Shown here piece by piece: positions 55,384 through 64,000 of a stretch of DNA of 64,000 nt; position 1 is the first letter of the stretch; each line of letters begins with the position of its first letter. The translations under genes were made by a program, and so were the position numbers. Under the pieces are notes generated by a model. That model was not told the origin of the DNA. It saw only the letters and a program-made list of their open reading frames with translations, and ran no database searches. The DNA is taken from NCBI GenBank assembly GCA_001466705.2, contig LATX02000007.1, positions 1 to 64,000 on the forward strand. Reading direction: 5' to 3'. Source of the DNA: Moniliophthora roreri. Taxonomy: Eukaryota; Basidiomycota; Agaricomycetes; Agaricales; Marasmiaceae.

Positions 55384-58300
55384 TCAATGCAGGTTGTGTG
55401 CGATTTTATAATCCAGATACAACTCCATCGAGTGCTTTAGGCCTGCTGGTTTCAACCACTGATTGTGTGAAGAGTCGTATCCTTTCCAGGAGACAAAGTA
55501 TTCTTTTGGGGGTTGATTCTTCTTCTTCGGTCAATGTCCAATGATGGCTTCAACTTTGTATTCTTCTTGTCCTTCAATTATGTCCGGGGGTGGTTCCAGG
55601 AAGTTGGGTCCATGGACATCGGTTTCTTTGTATGGCGACAAAAGACCAGCATGGAAAACGGGGTGAATTCTCCATTGAAATGGGAGTTTCAACCTGTACG
55701 TCACGGGTCCTAAAACTTCTGTGATTTCGAAAGGTCCTTCTTGTTTTGGGGATAGTTTGGAAGATGGATACCCCAAAGATAAGTTCTTCCCTTCCAACCA
55801 AACCTTTTGACCCTTTTCAAACTTGTCTATGCTCCTTCCACTTCTCTCTTTCACTCTTCTCGCCGCGATGTCTAACAGAGCTGATGTCTCTTCTCTCAAT
55901 TTCTTTAGTTCAGTCACTCTTTTTTCCACTGAAGGAACTGTGGTCTTTTCGAAGACAGTGGGAAGAGGTCGGGGATGATATCCCATCGTGAGATAGAAAG
56001 GGGAATTCTTTGTGACCGAATGCGTCTGGGTATTGTGAGCAAATTCGGCAAAGTGAAGGAGGTCCTTCCATTTCGTTTGTTCTTTTGCGCAAAAGAATTG
56101 AAGAAAGATCTCTACTTCTTGATTGACTCTTTCAGTCTCTCCGTCCGTTTGAGGATGATAAGCGGTACTCAGCATTTGCTTTATCCCCAGTAATTTTCCC
56201 ATCTCTTTGAAGACTTCTGCTGCAAATCGCGGATCTCTGTCTGAAATAATCTTGTTGGGTAATCTGAAGCGCTTGTAGACATGTTGAAATAATAGTTCCG
56301 CTGTATCTGTGGTGTCGATCTTCTTGTGGCATGGGATGAAAATCACCCCCTTCATAGCCACATGGTTGACCACAACCAATATCGAATCACAATCTGCAAT
56401 CTTGGGTAGATCTGTGATTAAATCCATCGATATGATTTGAAATGGCAACACATCTTTATGGCCTCCAATGGGTTGTATCGGCGTTCGCGTGGGATGTGTG
56501 TTCACTTTCATTTGTTGGCATGCAGCGCACCCATCAACGGATGATTTGATGAACTTTGTCATCTCTGGCCACCAATAATCTCTTTGTACTTGATCAACTG
56601 TGTTCCATTGTCCAGGGTGTCTGTGTGGTAATGCTTTGTGAACAGTTTTGACAATCAGTCTTCGAAGTGTCGGGTCGTTCGGTACGTAGATCCTGTCTTT
56701 GTAAAACAATAGGTTGCCTTCTGTTCGCCAGTCTTGTAAGGAAGACTTGATCGGTGGCGTTCCCTTTTCGATCAGGCTTTCTATCGTCATTTGGAGGAAT
56801 TCGTCACTTGGTAAAGCTTCCTCCAGCATCATTTTCAGCTCCATATCGATCACGTTAACAAATAACTTATCTGGTAACATGATGATATCTTCGTTATCGT
56901 TTTCTTCTTCATCTACTAGGTCTGGTCTTCGTGAGAGAGCATCGGATTGAACCATTTTTGTTCCTGGAACATGCACCAGTCGAAGGTCGAATTGAGTTAA
57001 GTATAAACTCAATCTAGCTTGTCATCTGTTTAATTTCTGTGCAGTCTGGAAATAAGTGAGGTTTTTGTGATCAGATAAGACTGTCACCGGGTGCGCCCCT
57101 CCTAGCAGATAATGTTCCCAAGCTTTGAGGGCGTTCACGATCGCTAAGAGCTCTCAGTCATAATCTCGTAATTCCGCTCAGTTGTGGTAAACGCGTGTGA
57201 GATGTATCCACATGGGTGAAGTTCTCTGTCAGATCCTTGTTGTTTCAATACCGCTCCTGTGGCCCATTTTGATGCGTTGGCTTCGATAACAAACGGCTTT
57301 TCGTCATCTGGCATTTGCAAAATTGGTCGCTGTAGGAATTTCGCCTTGAGAACGTTAAATGCCATGTCTCGTATTTTTGTCCATTCGAACTTTATGTTTT
57401 TCTTCGTCAGTTCGTGTAAAGGTTGTGCCAATTCCGCATATTTCCCTATGAATTTGTGGTAGAAATTTGCAAATCCGAGGAACGATCACACACCTTTGAC
57501 TGTTTTGGGTGCTTCCCAATCTTTGATTCTGGCCAATTTCGTTTTGTCCATCAATATATGTCCCAGCATGATAACCATTCCCAAGAATAAGGTTTTCGCA
57601 ACTTCGAATTCGCATTTTTCCAGTTTGAGATAGAGGTCATTCTCTCGTAACTGTTCTAGAACGTGTCTCATGCAGAGTCGATGGATGTTGATCTCGTTGG
57701 AGAAAATTAAGATATCGTCCATATAGACCATGCACCAGCCCTCATCGATGAAATCTTTGAGGATGTCGTTCATGAATGCTTGGAACATTGCCAGGGAGTT
57801 GGTTAAACCGAAAAACATAACTGTAGGTTTGAATAGGCCTCGAAGTGTTTTGAACGCTGCCTTCCATTGATCACCGTCTTTGATCCATATATTGTTGTAC
57901 CCGTTTCGTAGATCTAATTTGGTAAAGACTCTTGCCGATTTTAATTTGTCCACAAGATCTGTGACCAATGGTAGGGGATAGCAGTTCTTGATCGTTCCAT
58001 TGTTCAAATCTTGGTAATCCTGGCAAGGTCGTAGTGCTCCCGCTTCTTTCTTGGCTACAAGGAAGAAGGGAGATGCCATCGGGGATTTCGACGGTTGAAT
58101 GTATCCTTTCCGTAAATTTTCGTCCAGGAACTTGTCTTGTTTGATCCGCTCTTTTGGTGATAAAGAGTAGATCTTACAGTCCCGTGGTTTGAAATCTGGT
58201 TTAAGGTCGATCGCGTGGTCATATGGTCGGGAAGGCAGGAACCGTTCGGCTTTCTTCTTTTTGAATCGATCTGAATAATCGGAAAGATATGAGGGAAGAA

Positions 58301-58964
58301 GTTCCTCTAATGGTTTTGCCTTGACTTCGTGAGCTTGTGCCAGTACCTGAGAAGCGGACAACTTAGCGTTGATTCGAATTTCATTGCTGTCTTCCTCTCC
58401 TTGAATGAAAGATCGAATCAGTACTTCGTCATCTTCGACCTTGTCCAATATTCCTGTGTCGAGTTTCTTGGTTTCTTCGAAGATTCCAATAAATGGTTTC
58501 ATCAGCCATTTGATTATAACCTTTCGTCTTGGTCGGAAATGAACTACTCCGGTGATCCAATCGATATCTGGATTATAATCTTGGAGCCAGGGTAGTCCTA
58601 AAATGATCCGTTCCGGTCCAAGTTCCGAGATCAGCAAAATTTCCTTCATTGATCTATCTCCGATTGTGATATCAACCGTGACTGAATGAGTGATCCACCC
58701 AATTTTATTCCAGGTTCCATCAACATTGAAAACCTTGATGGGTTTATCTAATTTCATCCAGGGTTTCTTGAGTTTTCACGCTTCTTCTTCACAGATGAAG
58801 CATCCTCCCACGCCTGAATCGATCAGGGCTTTTGTTTCGACAATTTTTGTCCCGATGTTGTATTGAATAGGAATCCACATAGAGTTTCGATTTAACTTAG
58901 CTAATACAACGTTCGAGATCGTAATTGCAGGTGGTAAGAGCATCGGTCTCTTCCACCTCTTCAA
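55384..58964 (-). pseudogene. pol: Pol of element D with chromodomain, several stops
   Basis: Protease DSG intact (KALIDSGVGGCFIC), RT with YMDD (CMVYMDDILIFS), RNase H (EANASKWATG, catalytic Asp changed to Asn), integrase zinc and core (MDLITDL, ISDRDPRF, TDGETERVN) in a long frame 55531-57012, chromodomain to 55384. Breaks: stop after CEEEA, GV*SFLG at 57486, frameshift near 57150, KLNR* near 57022, GH*PK near 55530. Several are Arg CGA to TGA. Confidence 0.9.
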
Positions 58965-60108
58965 AAACCCTCTTTTCCCATGAGATCAAAGATCTCCTCT
59001 TGTTCTCCTTCTCCTTGTTCGGCAATGAGCACTCGGATCTTGGTAAAAGCTTCGCGCGGTGAGAGTTTCTTGGGCTCATATTTGGGCGGTGGGGATTGTT
59101 GTGCTTGTTGTTTGGTGGGACAATCTTGTGAGATGTGACCGATCTTTGCACAACGGAAACACTTCCCTGCAACCATATAATCCTTCCTATCCAATTCAGA
59201 CAACATTTGTCCAATTATTACTTCTTTTTCTTTCCAAGCGATTTTTGGCTTGATCAGCTCTTTCTTTTTCCTATTGGCCATGACCAATTTGTACTGGTTG
59301 TCATATCTGATCGCCAGTTTGTACCATTCGTCTAAGGCTTTGGGTTCTCCATCTGTTCAGAGCATGATCTTGTTCTGTAAAGATTCCAGAAGTCCTTCCC
59401 TAAAGAATTTCATAAGGGCCTCTTCATCTGCGCTTCTCTGACAATGTTGACGGGTTGCCATTCATTTCGGAATCTTTGTTTGAAACTGCTCCAAGTCTCT
59501 TCAGCAGCTTTCTTCTTTGTCTCGGGGTCGTCATCTTCAGGGAATAATTTCATCATCTCCTGTTGTTTCCACTCGCTGGTGTTTCCCTTTACCAGAGAGA
59601 GAAGAAGCATCTTCTTCTTTTCGTCAGTGTTTGCCTTTACTGGGTTCATCGCGAAGTAGAGTTCAAGGTCAAGGAGAAAACGGCGGGTGTCTGATTGTTT
59701 TCCCAAAAAGGGGTCTGGAGTCGGTCCCTTACTGGCTTCGTCTTTCTTGTCATCGATCGTCTGGAGTACGGCTGTGGAAATAGTCCGGGCCCATTGTTCG
59801 TCAGTGTCGTCATGTTCCACCTTTGGTTTAACATCTGAAGCAGCAGCGCTTCCAGCAGGGGTCGTCATTTCTGGGGTCGGAGTATGGAATAAATTCCAGT
59901 ATTCGTCAAATGGATCTGGTTCGGAAGACTTAGCTTTGGGTTCTGTTCTTTCTTGTTGGAGACTTTCAACTGCTCCTCTCTGCTGACTACGAGTAATTCA
60001 GCGCAGGGTTCGTTCAGGGTCGGGATTCAATAGCTGTTCGGCTACTTCGAGTTGATCATCGAGATCAGATTCTTCGGCTGCCATAAAGGGAGCCCTTGGG
60101 GGAGTCAT
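58961..60108 (-). pseudogene. gag: Gag of element D
   Basis: Same content and same lesions as A-right gag (TGA at 59998-60000, frameshift near 59425, TGA near 59358), but with the normal sequence SKGPTPDPFLG and ARTISTAVLQTIDDKKDEAS where A-right has a foreign block. Knuckle CFRCAKIGHISQDC. Ends at the GGGTTTT heptamer (58964-58970). Confidence 0.87.
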
Positions 60109-60154
60109 GTTTCGATAAGCGGTGGTGCCTAAACCTGGATAGGTCAGCAACGAT

Positions 60155-60165
60155 CAGCTTGACCT
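60155..60165 (-). promoter_or_regulatory. Self-priming primer-binding site of element D
   Basis: AGGTCAAGCTG on the minus strand, complementary to CAGCTTGACCT in the LTR (60363-60353), with TATAAA 33 bases upstream of that. Confidence 0.75.
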
Positions 60166-60167
60166 TT

Positions 60168-60731
60168 TGTTACGTTACTTGCACAGCAACAACAACAACT
60201 CAACACCACTTGACGTAGTGATGCGGAGTTAACTTCGACAGAAAAGGAAAATTCCCTTCCCGAAGGAGTAAGGTTCAAGTTAGAGAGCTAGCTTTAGAAA
60301 AGCTAGAGTTCAGAAGTTCGTTCGTTGGCTAAACATAAGTTTTGATTAAACCAGGTCAAGCTGAAGAGCTATAACCCAGTTCTATCTACCTTTATACATC
60401 CATTGTGTTTATGCGTTTGTACTAAATAGAACGTCCAAGAATACAATGGAAAGGGTATAAGGTAATCAGAATAGAAATCGACAGAATGTTAGAGAAATGT
60501 TTAGTAAGACGATGTCATAATAGAATGAGATAGAAAGAGATAGAAAAAGTAAGACGATGTCATAAAAGAAATTGTAAGAAGGTCGTAGAATGATTTATAA
60601 GAAGGGGACTGGGAAAGTGGATGAGTCCAGATGTCAAGGAGAAACATAGTGTTGGGTGCTAGATTGCCCAAAATAGTAATACAGAAAAAGGAAATTGAAA
60701 GATTGTCTGTCAGCGATAAAAAATTGTAACA
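60168..60731 (-). repeat. 5' LTR of element D (564 bp)
   Basis: TGTTACGTTACTTGCAC ... AAATTGTAACA. Practically the same as 11655-12218. Confidence 0.92.
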
Positions 60732-62785
60732 GCAGGAGGTTATTATCATGTGTCAGGCTCACATTTCATTTTTATTCTAATCATGGTGAGGCAGATAATT
60801 ATTGCATTAACCAGAATCTGACACATTCACACTAATTATCATGTTTAGGAGGAATGAGATAATTATTGTGCTGGGCAGCTCTTCACAGTGCTGGCATCGT
60901 TATTATCAGGTTCACAGTCAGGCAGATAATTATCACAGCAGGAGGGATCTAACACTCATGATAGCAGCCTCAGTGTATTTATTATGCCCAGGAGGAGCAA
61001 GATAATTATCATGCTGAGCACCTGGGAGCATCATACAGGTGCTGGTGTCATTATTATCAAGTTCATGGTGAGAACAGTAATTATTACACTAGGAGGGAGA
61101 GCTGATGGGCATTGCAGCATAATTATTGAGCTCAGATGGGACAAGATAATTACCATGCTGAGCAGCTGAGGGTGTCACACAGATGCTGGTGTCGTTATTA
61201 TCAAGTAAGGCTGTGAGCTGTTACCATATACAGTAACAGCTGTCAACTTGACGGTAATTTGACAGTGTTCAGCAGACTGTTCCCATACCATATCATGGTT
61301 AGTCTGAACCTTTGACAGTATGGGACGGTAGTACAGATGGCCATATACAGTAATACAGTGTGTATAGTGGAAAAAATGATATTATTTAGCATAAGCTCGG
61401 TGTGCCTAGTGTTCGTACATGGTAGTGATTTAGTCAGAGGGGGTGATGGCAAATGTATATGGTTTGCTTGCAGATAAGGTTGATTTTGAGTGTCTTTCAA
61501 GGCATATAATTCATGTGATATTAAGTAGCATGGATCCCATAGTTGGAAGTTCATGTGAGAATGCATGAATTTTAGCCTGAAGAAGGCTTCATAGTTAGTA
61601 TGTAGTGTATGCAGCATGTCAAGATAGGCTAAGGATGAGATATGCACCTTTCAGAGTTGAGAGTCTCTCAAATTATCTCCAAGCATAGATTATTTGCACC
61701 CTTCTCATGAATGAAGCTTTGCAGAGGGTCCAGGACCAGAAGACACACAACAAAAAGGCTGACCACAATGAGGAATGACATCAGCAAAATCCAGAGGAAG
61801 TTATAACTGAGTACCTACCCTTGAGATTGGTGACAACCCCCCATTAAGGTCACTGTTGATTATAGCTCCAACCATAATTGATCTCCAGTGTAATATAGCA
61901 CCCAATACCCAGCACCAACAGTCTCAAGGATTGTGACAGGCTGCTGGAGATATAATGGGTGACAGATAATACAACAAGTAGCAGAGAACACAACACATAC
62001 TGTGAAATATAATGAGCAGCCAATAATATAGTGAGTGACAAGGAATAGCACAAATAGTGGGGCTTATGATGAATTTTGAGGGTTATGGCAAGTTTTAGAG
62101 GTTATGATGGGTTATGGCAGGCTATAACCAGTTTCAAGCACTACAGCTACTCAGGAGGGACTCAGCTGCTTACCAGGTTTTCAGCCAAGAACATACAATA
62201 TATCAGATCTCATCCTTAGATCAGATTTTGCATATTAAACAAATGTACAGTATGAGTAACATGATCCATCTATATATACAAACAGAGGAACATGTATGAA
62301 GTCCACCACATATCCTTGTATGCCTTGTTGGAGGACAATGTGACCTGGCAAAGNTCACTGTTTTACTGGGCATAATACATGCTTCTGGCTGTGTCCCATA
62401 GGATGAGATATATAATTCAATAACCTTTGTGAGACCTTGTAACAAGACACAGGTATTACATTGCCCTCTGACTGTAATAGAGGGATATAACCCATCATGA
62501 TGGTTACAAGGGGTTATAACCCTGTTTACAACTCTGGCTACACCCAGTGTTATAACCTTCCGTTGCCATCATGAGGGGTTATAACTAGGTTATGGCTGGG
62601 GTTATATCAACAGTTATAACCCTCATTCACAGTCATGGGGGTTTATAACACACATTATATTCTCAAGGTATGGTAAGAGGGTGTTATATACGTGGTTACA
62701 TCACTAACAGACTTGTAGGCAATGTGTATCAGGCATCATTTCCCCTGCTAACCCGCTATACCACTCTCTGAATTTTGCTAATGGA
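60732..62785. other. Copy of the DNA right of element A (non-coding)
   Basis: Corresponds to 12219-13552 and 14881-15311, with about 286 extra bases of TAATTA repeat (60862-61147) and a gap of about 1.33 kb at the N at 62354. No gene. Confidence 0.85.
60862..61205. repeat. TAATTA-rich tandem repeat, second locus
   Basis: Units with ATAATTATTGAGCTCAGA, GATAATTACCATGCTGAGCA and CAGTAATTATTACACTAGGA as at 16564, but more AT-rich, suggesting decay by C-to-T change. Confidence 0.75.
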
Positions 62786-63469
62786 CATCAGCAAATCAAA
62801 CACTTATTGATCATGGCAGAAAATGACCAAAATAGACTATCATGACCAAAATACATTATTACCTATTTTGGCCTTGATAATGGCAGAAAACAGACCCTGC
62901 CTAGTGATCATGGAAGATCATGGGCAATATGGGTGATCATTGATTTTGCCCATAATCACCTATTTCTGCCATTATCATCCATTTTGCCCATGATTGCCCA
63001 TTTTCATGAGAGTTGGCCAGACAGAGAAAATGTATACTGCCACCTAGCAGAATTGAACCAGTGACACCAGCATTGCTTTGTAAGCCAACACAGGAGCTCG
63101 GGCCACAACATAACCATTGTGCCAAAGTGCCATATAACATTCCAGTGTACACAGTACAATATATCCTCTTGCTTCTGCAGCTAATTCAGGGAAAACCTGC
63201 ATCCCCCCAGCCTTGGCTAGTGTTTTTATCAGTCAGAACATTAACCAATAAGTCCTCTCTACCATATAGACCCCTCTCTCTGTGTTTTAGAAGGCAGAAA
63301 AAAACTGAGTCTTATGATCCTCCATTTTCTTCCATGATCATTGACCAAAATCATTTTTTCTCATTATCCACTATGCTCATTGACCAAAATCATTCTTGTC
63401 TATTATTGCACATGATATAGACCAAAATAGATTATCATCCATGCTCATTAGCTGCACGATTTGCTGATG
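62786..63469. mobile_element. Second copy of the CATCAGCAAAT element, with tRNA-like head
   Basis: Ends CATCAGCAAATC and GATTTGCTGATG (12 bp). Minus-strand A box TGGCACAATGG (63124-63114) and B box GGTTCAATTCT (63059-63049). Carries once the segment that 15312-16305 carries twice. Confidence 0.6.
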
Positions 63470-63664
63470 GATGCGTCAGGGATCGTGGGAATGCACTACC
63501 CGTATATACGGCCATGCCGGCCGTCCACGGTACGGCACTTTACGGTCTCCTTCACCCTCGACACCGTACCGTACAAAGGTGCCAAAATTATTGCGACGGT
63601 ACGGTAACCGTAACCGTAAAGCCGTTACCGTATCACCCGTCTGTACGGCGACGGTTCACAGCCC
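63470..63664. repeat. GTACGG-rich repeat, inverse copy of the factor-array spacer block
   Basis: CCGTACCGTAC, CGGTAACCGTAACCGTAAAG and GACGGTTCACAGCC are the reverse complement of the GGCTGTGAACC...GTACGGTACGG block at 21592, 24355 and 26936. It is thus a dispersed repeat, not part of the array itself. Confidence 0.65.
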
Positions 63665-64000
63665 TATTATCAAGTTCACGGTGAGGACAGTAATTATTAC
63701 ACTAGGAGGGAGCTGACGGGCATTGCAGTGTAATTATTGAGCTCAGATGGGACGAGATAATTACCATGCTGAGCAGCTGGGGGCGTCGTACAGGCGCTGG
63801 TGTCGTTATTATCAAGTTCACAGTGAGGACAGTAATTATTACACTAGGAGGGAGCCAACAGGTGTTGCAGCATAATTATTGAGCTCAGACAGGACGAGGT
63901 AATTATCGTGTTGAGCAGCTGGGAGCGCCATACAGGCGCTCGCATCGTAATTATCAGGTTCACGGCGAGGACAGTAATTATTATGCCCGGAGGGAGCTAA
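63665..64000. repeat. TAATTA-rich tandem repeat, third locus, runs off right edge
   Basis: Two full units (ATTATTGAGCTCAGA at about 63734 and 63876, period 142). The last 160 bases match 16564-16725 almost exactly. Confidence 0.8.

Larger units (their letters stand above)
53474..60731 (-). mobile_element. Ty3/gypsy chromovirus D, complete (7258 bp), TSD GCAGG
   Basis: Two 564-bp LTRs, PBS, gag, pol with chromodomain, ORF3, ORF4. Target duplication GCAGG at 53469-53473 and 60732-60736. Same family as A. Right 1.8 kb is nearly identical to 10.4-12.2 kb including outer flank. Confidence 0.93.

Overview
The window looks like a repeat-dense stretch of a filamentous basidiomycete genome, probably an agaricomycete. 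The evidence is short introns (about 50-68 bp) with GT-AG borders, an agaricomycete-type membrane cytochrome P450, a KDZ-type transposase remnant, Upc2/Ecm22-like Zn2Cys6 regulators, and several chromodomain-bearing Ty3/gypsy elements. No rRNA gene, intact tRNA gene, CRISPR array or bacterial operon was seen. Species is not assigned.

Layout. 1-966: 5' part of a P450 gene on the minus strand, running off the left edge. 967-3132: unassigned DNA with short direct repeats. 3133-12218: composite Ty3/gypsy element on the minus strand (A-left and A-right, joined at an N at 8519). 12219-17283: non-coding DNA with two TIR-bounded elements, a tRNA-like (SINE-type) head and a ~142-bp TAATTA-rich tandem repeat. 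17284-29256: five tandem copies (unit 2.6-2.8 kb) of a Zn2Cys6 transcription factor gene, four intact and one frameshifted, with a hAT-like MITE and other small insertions between them. 29762-30843: gag-only copia-like remnant, followed by the 3' tip of a sixth factor copy. 30945-36984: gene-free, with a 1438-bp tandem duplication. 37200-44572: element B (plus strand, TSD CAAAG), nested in an older gag remnant. 44670-51855: element C (minus). 51856-53286: KDZ transposase 3' remnant. 53474-60731: element D (minus, TSD GCAGG). 60732-64000: near-copy of the DNA right of element A.

The gypsy elements share one unusual plan: LTR, a primer site matching the predicted start of their own RNA (self-priming as in Tf1/sushi elements), gag with one CCHC knuckle, a G-GGT-TTT slippery heptamer at the gag stop, pol (protease, reverse transcriptase, RNase H, integrase, chromodomain), and then two further overlapping reading frames before the 3' LTR. 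The first (ORF3) ends in two zinc knuckles and an acidic tail. The second (ORF4) lies in the +1 frame over the same DNA and runs past it. The same offset occurs in all four copies from two diverged families, which makes this overlapping gene pair the main candidate for something undescribed. All copies are damaged, often by Arg CGA codons becoming TGA.

Single N bases (2931, 8519, 10277, 15603, 16563, 36111, 62354) mostly sit at joins between repeat copies, so parts of the layout (composite element A, duplicated flanks) may be assembly products.
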